Source: an uncultured Verrucomicrobiota bacterium (lineage in GTDB: Bacteria > Verrucomicrobiota > Verrucomicrobiia > Opitutales > Opitutaceae). Taken from it: a stretch of DNA of 64,000 nt. Below are positions 37,692-46,358 of this stretch, piece by piece; position 1 is the stretch's first letter; the number at the start of each line of letters is the position of its first letter. Location of the stretch: assembly GCA_903904685.1 (NCBI GenBank), contig CAIVDS010000064.1, forward strand, positions 1-64,000, written 5' to 3'. The notes under the pieces are model-generated. The model made no database searches. It saw only the letters and a list, made by a program, of their open reading frames with translations, and was not told where the DNA came from. The position numbers and the translations under genes were made by a program.

Positions 37692-40566
37692 GATCGCCGA
37701 TCGGCGGAACGCGCCGCACGCGATTCGCAGGGAGGTAGCGGGCATTCGGCAAACCGTCACGCATCTCCTCATACAAACTCGGACAGCTCGGCGTGAGAAG
37801 CAGCACACCCCAGCGCAAGAATTCTTTGAGACGCGGAATCCTTGTCGCGTCGAAGAGACCATGGCGAAAGAGATGGAAGATCAGGTTCATCCGGCACTTC
37901 GACGCATGCAGATAATAGGCGGCCGGATTCTCATACCACTTGCCGCTGCCGGGGGTGCAATAGACGTTCAGCGAGGTTTCCATCAGGCCAATGCAATGGT
38001 CGATGAACTTGTTTGAATCGGGGTGGCCCAGAAAACAAATCCCGACCGTGCCCACCAAGTCGGTTCGGTCCGCCTCGAAATTCGCATTACGTGAATTGAA
38101 TTTCCAATTCATCAGATCGGGCTCCATGTGCATGTGCCCCATGAGCACCAGAAACTGACGGACGGACCGCTCCTCTTCTGGCGTGAAACAGCCGCTGGCA
38201 ACGATCAGATCGTAGCTCTCCGCCCAAGGCGCCACGGGCCGCGCGCCCACCGGCGAATAGTTGTCCCCAAAATCCCGCCCCAACAAAATCATCTTTGGGC
38301 GTATTTGCGCGGCATAGACCAATTCCAGCTTTTTTCGCCAGGCGGCGAGTGGATTGCTGTCCACCGCGAAGAGGAGCGCCAGGATCGGCCCGCCCCGAGC
38401 TTTGCCGTTTTGCATGCGGTCCCAGTAGGGGGCAAAGACCGGCGAGGATTTCTTCGAGCGCAGTCCGATCAAGTCTTCGCGATGCGCGACCACAAAGGGG
38501 CGCGGCATCCGATCCTGTTCGTCCAGATGCCAGTCCTTGTAATCCTGCAAACGGGGCGAAGAGTTCTTATGCTGCACGGCCGAAAGCTCCTTGAAGGGGC
38601 CGTCGTTCTTTTCGATATCCGAGACCAAGATGCCCCACTGCCGTTCGCCGTCGAAAAAACCAAAGTGGAAATAGACGTCCCCCGTCGCGTCCGTGTGCGC
38701 GGTGATCATCGAGACCGTGGAGCCGACCATCTCCGGGAAAGGCCAGTCGAGTTCCCGGTTGTCGCCCGGCCCTTGGGAAATCCGGGCGAATTTACGATCA
38801 ATCCAATCGCCCCGGCAACGACTGAACACGGCGATATAATCGGTTTCTTCCAGGTTCTTCGGGGTGACGGCATACCCGAAGCCTTGCGGTGGAATCCACC
38901 AGGCTACGGACTCCTGGATGCGCGCCAGTTCGCGTTCCTCGCTTTTTAGATCGATCCAGTGTTGGTCTCCCCCTTCGGAATGCCAGTGCAGATAGCCGCG
39001 TCCGCCGGTGAACTCGCTCAACGAGAAATCAAACGACGCACCTTCGATTTCGGGCGAAATCTCCCTCACCAGCAAATAGGCCTCGTCTCGATGCGCGGTC
39101 AGTACCCATGAATAGGTGGCTCCATTGGAAAGCTGGTAATCGATCCGGACGGACATCAGGAGCGGTCCCGTCTCCAGTATCTGAGTTTTGCGAGTGAGAA
39201 CGGCCAGATTTGCAGGGAACCGGAAGCGCCCTCGTCCGCGCCAGACACCGTTGGAGCCGCGCACTGCCACGAGCGGCGGAAGGCCGTCGGCGGCTTTGCC
39301 ATAGGCGATGCGAAAGCAAGCGGCACCGGTATCGATGATCGCCGTTTGTCCTCCTGCCTCAGGCAGGAGGACGAGATGGGGATCCGGGGTCTGAGCCGGG
39401 GCCTGACCTTCCACTTGATAGAGCGCAAAAACACGGTCGCTCAGTTGCGGCAGGCCCGTGAAAAAGGTGAGTCCCTCCTGTCCGATCTGGAACGACTGCG
39501 GATTCTGCTCCTCTGCTGAGGAAAGGAGGAGGAGCGAGACGTGATCAAGAGGGATGCCCGGCGGCAGCGGAAACGAAACCGGCTGCCTCGGAAAATCGAA
39601 ATAAAAGGGATTTTTGAGCACCAATTCGTGAACGCGGCGATAGGTTTTCCCCTCGCGGTGTAATTTGTCATGAAAAGGATTAAAAACTTCGCGAGGAGGA
39701 GCGCTCGTCCATTCGCTGATTTCCAGGTCCAGTCGTGTTTCCGTTCGGTCCTTCACCTTTACGCCGTGGTGCAAAAACCGCGTCGCAATGGCATGGACGG
39801 CAGGGTCGAGCGTCACCGCCAGAAACTCATGCGTGGCGGTGGGCACCGACTCGAAGCGATAGTTGCCTTCTTGATCGGTGACAGTGGTCAAGGCATGCAG
39901 CGGATCGAGATCCGGTATGCCGCCCATCTCGAACTGCAAATGAGTCGCCGGGTCGGGATAGGGACGGACAACATTCAAGCCCAGAGTCACGGTCACAACC
40001 GCTGCCGGTTGACCATCCGCGAAACGCACCGTCCCTGCGACTGAGCCATTCCCGGTGGTTTTTGAAGGAGCATGCACGGTCGGTGTCTCTTTGTATCTTG
40101 CCAGCGCGTTTTCGAGCGAAATCCCCTCGGAAGTTTCGAGGATCGCCTTCCCAAGAACCAACGCACATTCTTTTTGTTCCGGCGTGTCGGCAAATGATAC
40201 GGCGCGATCAAGCTCGGTCCGGGCTATTTGCCGCAACCTCCCTTGGTAAACCTCGTAAGTATGTCCTGCTTTGGAGTCCTCGGATGAGCGGTAAAACTGA
40301 TATTCAGACAGCCGATCCAAATCTATGACGGTGGTCAGGGCCAACTCGAAGGCTTCCTTCCGGTTACCCGGCACGATCCTTTGCAACGCCGCGCCAGCCG
40401 CCGGAATATCTCCGAGCATCCTATAAGCATCGTGAAGCTGCCGCAGGCGGCGATTGGTTTCCGTCTGGGCGAGACCGGGACTTTGGAGCGCCTTGAGACA
40501 AAGGCGCCGCGCGACTTCCCAGCGCCGGACGGAATGAGCCTGATCGATCGGATCTAGGGTGGGCAT
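37585..40566 (-). pseudogene. Heparinase II/III-like protein, N-terminal part before frameshift
   Basis: A 993-residue frame from the ATG at 40566. No signal peptide is evident. Residues about 1-180 are helical and TPR-like; about 190-290 is a carboxypeptidase-regulatory-like Ig domain (SVAGTVRFADGQPAAVVTVT … DQEGNYRFESVP); then beta-rich regions and, from about 750, the alpha/alpha-toroid expected of polysaccharide lyases (RSVRQFLVLMGHMHMEPDLM). After IGDHAHLGPWVPEH near 37661 the frame degrades into an Arg-rich tail while the true sequence continues in the other frame (36312-37691). Joined, the protein would be about 1415 aa. Separate from the giant-protein operon, which lies downstream across 35897-36311. 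Confidence 0.75.
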
Positions 40567-41040
40567 TAAAGATATTTGTCGGGGAGATTATCACCCATTG
40601 GGTATTATGCGCCGAGAGGTGATGCCGCATTCATTCATGCGTTATTTTCAAAACCTCGCTTGGCTGGCTGCCAAGTCAAGTGCAACAGTGGCTGGGTCGA
40701 GGATATTAGGAATAGAACCAAACAAAGATTTCAGGAGGAGAGTATGATATGGCGGTCGGTGATCTGCTTGAGGAACAAAGCGTGGATGTCTCGGTCGATG
40801 ACGGGAGTGAACAATAGCCCGGTTTTGTGCTCGCCGTCCAACATCCAGCGCCTCGTGCAAATAACCCCATTGGTAGCTAGTGGCGTCGGGGGAGCCGGAA
40901 TGCGCACCCATCGCCGGGTCGAAATCGGGCGGATGACCGTCAAAAGTTCGTAACGATGTTCGTCGGGGGCACACCTAGAGCCGCTCCGGCTGGGTTAGCT
41001 CGAAAAAGTGCATCTTCTCTCATCCGTCACCCTTTTATTT
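40567..41040 (-). pseudogene. Intergenic region with an unidentified, frameshifted coding relic
   Basis: Between about 40740 and 40943 the minus strand looks like coding sequence split over two frames: one reads DATSYQWGYLHEALD, the neighbour frame continues RWMLDGEHKTGLLFTPVIDR and then DIHALFLKQITDRH. I do not recognise the family. The stretch nearer 40660 holds a copy of GGCTGCCAAGTCA-GTGCAACA also found at 22637. The left end is the promoter side of the heparinase-like gene and the right end the 5' region of the desaturase gene. Confidence 0.4.
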
Positions 41041-42141
41041 ATGGAAACAACACAAAAATTCCGCAAAGATATAAAAATCAATTGGTATCGCTGCAAGGTT
41101 GATCCGAAAATCATGACCGAGTTGATGCAATGCAGCGATTTTCAAGGCTTCCGGCAAGTGCTGGGGCATCTTGGCCTCTGGTGCACGACCGGTATCTTGG
41201 CTTACTTGGCGTTTGAGCATATTTCCCGCTTCAATTGGATGTGGTCGATCCCGTTGTTGCTGGTGGCGTTGTTCGCGCATGGAACCGTCGGCTCGTTTCT
41301 GGGAGGGGTCGCCTGCCACGAATTGAGCCACAAAACACCGTTTAAAACCAAATCTATCAATGATATCTTCCTCAAAATTTTTGCGTTCTTTGGCTGGTGG
41401 GACCAAGTTTGGTTTCGGCCAAGCCACATCCGCCATCATCAGGTCACCGTTCACAACGACTACGATGGCGAAGTCGTGTTGCCGCAAAAACTCTCGTTCA
41501 AAGACTGGCGCTTCTGGCTCGGCCTGTTTGCATGGAACCCGGAACAAACGTGGAAAACGATCCGGACTTACTATCGGCGCGCAGTCGGACGCTTGGACAA
41601 TGATTGGTTTGAGTTTGTGCTGCCCGAAGAGAACGAAAAACTCCGCTGCGAACACCGCAACTGGGCGCGTTTCACCCTGATCGGACACGCGTTGCTGGCT
41701 GTACTCTTTATCGCGACTGGGCATTGGTTCTTGATTTTTATCTTCAATCTCGGAAGCCAATACTGCGGATGGCTGACGTTCCTCTGTGGTTCGCCCCAGC
41801 ACTACGGCCTCTTGGGTAACGTGCCCGACCACCGCGTCTGTTGCCGCACCTACACCTGTTCGTGGCTGCCTGCCTTCCTCTACTGGAACATGCAGTATCA
41901 CATCGAACACCACATGTTTCCCGCCGTGCCGTTCTTCAACCTGCCCAAGCTGCAACAGGTGATTGCAAAGGACTTACCGCCTGCGTCGTGTGGGTTGTGG
42001 GCCACGTGGAAAGAAATACTGGAGATTCATCAGCGGCAACAAACCGCCCCAAACTATGCCTTTATTCCGAAACTGCCTCAGTCAACCGGCACTAGTGTCG
42101 GAGACAACATTCTCGAAAGCGAAGCCGCCTTGGAAAGCTAG
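41041..42141 (+). CDS. Membrane fatty-acid desaturase-like di-iron enzyme
   Basis: A 366-aa integral membrane protein from the ATG at 41041 (METTQKFRKDIKINWYRC). Three histidine boxes of the FA_desaturase superfamily are present: HELSH (near residue 97), HIRHH (near 130) and HIEHH (near 287), with a further His in SPQHYGLL. Membrane segments lie around residues 45-90 and 215-260. The superfamily also includes alkane and sphingolipid hydroxylases, so substrate and reaction (desaturation or hydroxylation) are open. It opens the lower-GC cluster that continues with an isomerase-like gene and three PhyH-type oxygenases. Confidence 0.88.
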   Translation: METTQKFRKDIKINWYRCKVDPKIMTELMQCSDFQGFRQVLGHLGLWCTTGILAYLAFEHISRFNWMWSIPLLLVALFAHGTVGSFLGGVACHELSHKTPFKTKSINDIFLKIFAFFGWWDQVWFRPSHIRHHQVTVHNDYDGEVVLPQKLSFKDWRFWLGLFAWNPEQTWKTIRTYYRRAVGRLDNDWFEFVLPEENEKLRCEHRNWARFTLIGHALLAVLFIATGHWFLIFIFNLGSQYCGWLTFLCGSPQHYGLLGNVPDHRVCCRTYTCSWLPAFLYWNMQYHIEHHMFPAVPFFNLPKLQQVIAKDLPPASCGLWATWKEILEIHQRQQTAPNYAFIPKLPQSTGTSVGDNILESEAALES

Positions 42142-42317
42142 GGTATTGGAAGCACAATTCGCTACGCAAAGCAGGGAGAGTCGGAACTTATTTTTATTTC
42201 TTTATATGATATAACATAAATCCCTCTATCCCATTCGTCTTTTTTTGCGCTCGTGTGAGTTCATTCCAATCCTCTGCCTAAAAATTATGGAGGCGTTTTT
42301 CAGCGCGAGAAAAGGTT
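42142..42317. other. AT-rich spacer
   Basis: Short AT-rich gap between the desaturase gene and the convergent sugar isomerase-like gene. No gene and no clear terminator are seen. Base composition is clearly lower in GC than the core regions on either side of the accessory part. Confidence 0.5.
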
Positions 42318-43133
42318 TCATGAACGAAGCTGCGGGAAGCGCAAACGCTGCCGGGCGGCCTGCCAGTCGCAAATTTCTCCGAGCTTCGCCACTGGGATCC
42401 CAGTATAGGGCAACGTGGAAAGATATGGTGGCGGACCAAACTCTGGCGTGAGCGTGGAAGTTTTAAAACCACGTTTGCGCTGAGTGCTCCAGATCAGATC
42501 CCACCAAACTTCATGCGCCTTCAAATGCGGAGCAAACTCGGGCGCTCGCGGGTCCGGCACCTGTGGCCCTTCTTCATAACCGACGCGGGCATGAATGTGC
42601 AAAGTATGTTCTGCTATTTGCTGGATGATTTCCAGCTCCGTAGTGAGCAGGCGTTCGCAGACGCAGACAAAGTGGCTGAAATCTGCACAGATCTGAAGTT
42701 CTGGCAGTTCGCTCAGAACAAACTGCGTGATCCACGGGTTAAAAAGAATGCGCCCCCGGTGTGTTTCATGAGCGACGGGGATGCCCGCCGCTTTTTCGAT
42801 TTCCAGTGCGCCGCGGAAAAACTCCAAGCTATCATCCCTCGAAAAAGCGTCAGCGCCGCTATGACTGTTGATAAGAACCGGCGAGAGTTCCCTTATCGCA
42901 TCAATGCTGCGCCCGAACGATTTTAGATGTTCCCTCACCGAATCTCCCGAGGAAAAGATCTGGCCGATGAACGCAAAGTTGTGCTCTTGCAACAAACCTC
43001 GCAACGCCCCTTTGTCCTCGCCTGCTGCAAGGCCGGTCTCAATACCCGCGTAGCCGAACGCTTTAAATTGAGGGAAGGTTTGGGAGCGCGGTTCGGTGAC
43101 GCCCCAAAGATGTCGGTAGAGTTGAAGGTTCAT
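42318..43133 (-). CDS. Sugar phosphate isomerase/epimerase-like TIM barrel (AP-endonuclease-2 fold)
   Basis: A 271-aa protein from the ATG at 43133 (MNLQLYRHLWGVTEP). It has the xylose-isomerase-like TIM barrel pattern with metal ligands in order: AHETHRGRILFNPW (Glu, near residue 131), ICADFSHFVCV (Asp/His), and LHIHARVGYEEGPQV (His, near 200), plus a late Glu in TLTPEFGPPPY. The family isomerises or epimerises sugars, inositols or keto-acids. Its ATG overlaps the stop of the upstream PhyH-like gene (43130-43133), so both are translated as a unit. Exact substrate unknown. Confidence 0.85.
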   Translation of the reverse strand: MNLQLYRHLWGVTEPRSQTFPQFKAFGYAGIETGLAAGEDKGALRGLLQEHNFAFIGQIFSSGDSVREHLKSFGRSIDAIRELSPVLINSHSGADAFSRDDSLEFFRGALEIEKAAGIPVAHETHRGRILFNPWITQFVLSELPELQICADFSHFVCVCERLLTTELEIIQQIAEHTLHIHARVGYEEGPQVPDPRAPEFAPHLKAHEVWWDLIWSTQRKRGFKTSTLTPEFGPPPYLSTLPYTGIPVAKLGEICDWQAARQRLRFPQLRS

Positions 43134-43954
43134 ACAATGACGGGATTTAAGGGAGAATTGATGATTTCCCCCACTTTGACGCCAGGACACCACGACTCCC
43201 AGTCCGCTTTCTGGTTTTTATTTTTCGCTTCCGCTAGTTTCATTTCTTTGTCCATGTAAATTATCGTCATCACCCTTCGTGGGTACGCACTCGTATTCGC
43301 GCCGGCGCGGTGGAACGTCCACCCAGAATGAAAGCTGACTTCGCCGAGATCAAACCGGCTTTCCTCCTTTGGGTATTGCTTGAGCGCCTCGGAGAGTTTG
43401 ATCTCGCTATCGTCGCCGATCTCCAAATCGCGACCGTAAGAGAGTCGTTGGCTTTTGGGGCAGAAAGCAAGCGGCCCCATCTCCAGTGGAATATCTTGGA
43501 GCGGAATCCAGACTGTGGTTGTCTTATCGGAACTCAGGGGCCAGTAATATTGATCGGCATGCCATGGAGTAATCCCTCCGCCGGCTTCCTTGTAGAGCGC
43601 CTGGTCATGGTAAAGACGGACGCCTTTGGTTCCCATCAACTCTGCGGCGATGCGGCCAAGCCGTTTGCCGAGGACAAACTCCTTCACTATTTCGCTAACC
43701 GCCCAGAGATTCGTTACCTGCAGAAAAGCTTTGCCATATGTTCCTCGCTGCTCAAGCGGCATATGCTGGACACTCAATTCGGCCACTTTTTTTGAAATCT
43801 CCCCGCCATAATAAGCAATGACTGTGGGCGACAGCACCTTTTTGAGTTTAATAAAGCCGTTCTCACGATAAAAGGCGATATGCTCAGGGGTAAGAGAGTA
43901 AGCAGAATCAATAGGATCAGAGGGGCGCAATGACGTAAATTGGGGCGTAGACAT
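43130..43954 (-). CDS. Phytanoyl-CoA dioxygenase (PhyH)-family Fe(II)/2OG oxygenase, copy 1
   Basis: A 274-aa protein from the ATG at 43954 (MSTPQFTSLRPSD); the upstream frame is not homologous. The jelly-roll iron ligands are visible: HxD in TPWHADQYYWPL (near residues 145-150), distal His in SGWTFHRAGANTS and the 2-oxoglutarate-binding Arg in YPRRVMTIIYMD. Such enzymes hydroxylate unactivated carbons of lipids, sugars or natural products. It overlaps the TIM-barrel gene by 4 bases and diverges from PhyH copy 2 across a 292-bp AT-rich gap. Confidence 0.9.
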   Translation of the reverse strand: MSTPQFTSLRPSDPIDSAYSLTPEHIAFYRENGFIKLKKVLSPTVIAYYGGEISKKVAELSVQHMPLEQRGTYGKAFLQVTNLWAVSEIVKEFVLGKRLGRIAAELMGTKGVRLYHDQALYKEAGGGITPWHADQYYWPLSSDKTTTVWIPLQDIPLEMGPLAFCPKSQRLSYGRDLEIGDDSEIKLSEALKQYPKEESRFDLGEVSFHSGWTFHRAGANTSAYPRRVMTIIYMDKEMKLAEAKNKNQKADWESWCPGVKVGEIINSPLNPVIV

Positions 43955-44246
43955 GGGTTGAACAAGGACAATATTTTGCTGTCCGTCGAAATATTTGGGC
44001 GCAACTTTATTTGTCACGCAACGCTTCTTTGGGCATATTACGTGAGGCAATAATTCCTATTATTTTACTTGATCAGTATGTGCTGACATGGCCTCTATTA
44101 ATGAACGTAATCTAGATGCGTATTTTAATTATCTTATTTTAAATCGACGTCAGCGTGACAGAGCATGGCCGACTACCCAAAGACCGTGATGGAGTTTCGG
44201 AACCAATTCAGGAGCGAGGAAGACTGTCGAGAGGCTATCTATACAC
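43955..44246. other. AT-rich divergent intergenic region
   Basis: A 292-bp gap between two divergent PhyH-type genes, rich in AT (for example TTTTAATTATCTTATTTTAA, near 44121-44140), and so a probable double promoter region. Its right end carries the transposase relic listed at 44165-44254. No regulator gene lies in the gap. Confidence 0.55.
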
Positions 44247-44254
44247 ATGAATAA
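44165..44254 (+). mobile_element. N-terminal relic of an IS1595-type transposase
   Basis: A 29-codon frame reads MADYPKTVMEFRNQFRSEED and then CREAIYTHE-stop. The first 25 residues resemble the start of IS1595-family transposases (PxTLxEFxxRFxTEExCRxYL), which normally continue WPxGFxCPxCG; here the zinc-ribbon and the rest are missing. The relic overlaps the start of the next PhyH-like gene (ATG 44247) and is not a working element. Identification is from recalled pattern and covers only 25 residues. Confidence 0.55.
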
Positions 44255-45059
44255 CATTCACTCCCTCATCACTGTTGAACAAAAACGCCAATTTAACGAA
44301 CTTGGCTACTGCATCGTGGCCGATCTTTTTACCGAACTGGAGATTCAGGAAATCGAGGCTTTTTTTGAAGAATACAAACACGCAGGCGGCAAAGTTTTTG
44401 ACGGTGGCAACAGCTACAAAGACATCGATCCCGCAAAATCGCAGCTTCGTGCGATGAATCCGCACCGCTACAGCGAAAAAGTAAAGCGCTGGTTCTTGAA
44501 TCCGAATGTTGCGGACGTGCTCGTGCAACTACTCGGCAAGCCTGCTCTCGGTGCGCAAACGATGTATTATTTCAAACCGCCAAACGCCAAAGGACAAGGC
44601 ATGCATCAGGACAATTTCTATTTACTAGCCAAGCCCGCGACCTGCATCGCTGCGTGGACGGCGATAGATACTGCAGATCTCGACAACGGCTGCCTCTGGG
44701 TCGTGCCCGGTTCGCATCGCGATCCTATTCTTTGCCCGGAATCCGGTGGTGAAAAGTGGATGAATTATGGAGATACTCACATCACAAAATTCCCGCGTGA
44801 ACAAAAACCTGTCGCTGTGCCTGTGCCACGGGGTTCGACGATGTTTTTCGGTGGCAATCTCATCCACGGTTCCGGCCCCAACCGCACAAAAGATCGCTGG
44901 CGGCGGACATTCATCGGGCACTACATCGACGAAGCTTCCGAGCAGGTCGCAAAGTTCTACCATCCTCTTGTAAGCATGGCCGGAGAAGTCGTGAGTAATC
45001 TCCATATTCCCGAGGGTGGTGGCCCGTGCGGGGACAGTTGGCAAGGCGACGTGCATTAA
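44247..45059 (+). CDS. Phytanoyl-CoA dioxygenase (PhyH)-family oxygenase, copy 2
   Basis: A 270-aa protein (MNNIHSLITVEQKRQFNELG). Iron ligands: HxD in GMHQDNFYLLAKP (near residues 118-120) and distal His in GNLIHGSGPNRTKDR; the 2OG Arg is in RWRRTFIGHYI. The AAWTAIDTADLDNGCLWVVP segment is the typical PhyH strand after HxD. The start directly follows the transposase relic, which may have replaced its original upstream region. It is followed by copy 3 on the same strand (72 bp gap). Confidence 0.9.
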   Translation: MNNIHSLITVEQKRQFNELGYCIVADLFTELEIQEIEAFFEEYKHAGGKVFDGGNSYKDIDPAKSQLRAMNPHRYSEKVKRWFLNPNVADVLVQLLGKPALGAQTMYYFKPPNAKGQGMHQDNFYLLAKPATCIAAWTAIDTADLDNGCLWVVPGSHRDPILCPESGGEKWMNYGDTHITKFPREQKPVAVPVPRGSTMFFGGNLIHGSGPNRTKDRWRRTFIGHYIDEASEQVAKFYHPLVSMAGEVVSNLHIPEGGGPCGDSWQGDVH

Positions 45060-45130
45060 TTTTTTATCAATTGATTATGATATAATTAAAAAATTACAGA
45101 TCGCCTTTTATTCGACAGCAATCTCTGCGC

Positions 45131-46033
45131 ATGAATACAATCATCCCCCTTAAATCTGCTGGTTTCGTACTTGATCTAAACGAAACAGCGTTCGGAAACT
45201 TGCGCCGCTCGGATGATGTGCTTGTGGATGAGAAAGCACTCCGATCACGAATGGAGGAGGATGGTTATCTTTATCTTCCGGGCTTTTTTTCAAGGGATGA
45301 AGTGCTGGAAGTAAGACGTGAGCTTTGTTCTCAACTTGAACGCTCGGGGCGCCTTGATCCGGATTTTCCAGCTATTGATGCAATGCCATGCCCGGCAGAC
45401 AAAACGCCTTTGTTCCCGAAGGATGCACAACCGATCAATCGCAGACATCCTACCTTGAGTCGCTTTCTTTTTGGCGACCAAGTCATGGGCTTCTACAGCC
45501 GAATCCTCGGTGACGTGGCGAGGCATTACGATCACACATGGATTCGCGCTGTTGCTCCCGGGCGCGGAACGGCGCCGCACTGCGATCTCGTTTACATGGG
45601 GCGCGGAACGCATGATGTCTGCACTGCGTGGATTCCATATGGCGACACACCGCCTAAAGTAGGCGGATTGATGATACTCGAAGGCTCGCACCGCCAAAGC
45701 GAACGGTTAAGCAACTACCTCTCTCAGGACGTAGACACCTATTGCGTCAATCGTCCCGGTGGGTACAAATTCAAGTCGGGATGTCTAACAAAAAATCCCG
45801 TCACACTTCGCGAAAAGCTCGGAGGTCGCTGGCTTACTGCGGAGTTCAAGCCCGGAGACCTTTTAACTTTCGGGATGAAACTCGTCCACGCCTCGCTCGA
45901 TAATCAAAGTGATCGGATTCGGCTCTCGACGGACACCCGATACCAGTTAGCTATGCATAAAATCGATCCACGCTGGGTAGGCACCGACACCGAAGAATAC
46001 GCCATGAAAAATCGCGTTGGGTTGATTTGCTAG
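45131..46033 (+). CDS. Phytanoyl-CoA dioxygenase (PhyH)-like oxygenase, copy 3
   Basis: A 300-aa protein (MNTIIPLKSAGFVLDLNETA) less similar to the other two. It keeps a HxD in TAPHCDLVYMGRGTHDVCT (near residue 155), the strand KVGGLMILEGSHRQSERLSN, and a distal His in MKLVHASLDNQSDRIRLSTD with candidate 2OG Arg residues after it. The N-terminal YLYLPGFFSRDEVLEVRREL matches the usual PhyH start. Same strand as copy 2. Three such oxygenases with a desaturase-like and an isomerase-like enzyme suggest successive oxidation of one product. Confidence 0.85.
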   Translation: MNTIIPLKSAGFVLDLNETAFGNLRRSDDVLVDEKALRSRMEEDGYLYLPGFFSRDEVLEVRRELCSQLERSGRLDPDFPAIDAMPCPADKTPLFPKDAQPINRRHPTLSRFLFGDQVMGFYSRILGDVARHYDHTWIRAVAPGRGTAPHCDLVYMGRGTHDVCTAWIPYGDTPPKVGGLMILEGSHRQSERLSNYLSQDVDTYCVNRPGGYKFKSGCLTKNPVTLREKLGGRWLTAEFKPGDLLTFGMKLVHASLDNQSDRIRLSTDTRYQLAMHKIDPRWVGTDTEEYAMKNRVGLIC

Positions 46034-46358
46034 GCTGTGCTCGCTCGTTCAAGCTGCACGAAGGACAATTGATATGCTCCAAGATGGGGATGGAGCCAAA
46101 TACCGACTGTGGAGCCACACCTTCCACTCGCCCTCAAAATCACTCCCGCGCTCACCCCTTACCTCGCTCTATCTGACCCATGACAAAGGCATCCGGATCC
46201 AGGCCCTTTTCGACGAGTCAACGCCATCGCAACCAGAAAAATCCGGCCTGTATTCAAAAGTCGAGATCCCTTCCGCACCTTTCTTTCAAAAATCCAACTT
46301 CGTACTTCTTCCGGAGACTCAGCATTGAGTTTTGCAAAGGCTCCTTAAGGGATCAAAG
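46034..46358. other. Intergenic stretch, no recognised gene
   Basis: A 325-bp gap between the last PhyH-like gene and the 3' end of dnaA, which is convergent. Short open frames exist (for instance 46074-46328 on the plus strand) but their residues look like random translation and match nothing I know. It forms the right border of the accessory region. Confidence 0.5.

Noticed and set aside
46074-46328. 84-codon plus-strand frame between the last PhyH gene and dnaA
   Set aside because: No start context, no recognisable motif, random-looking residues.
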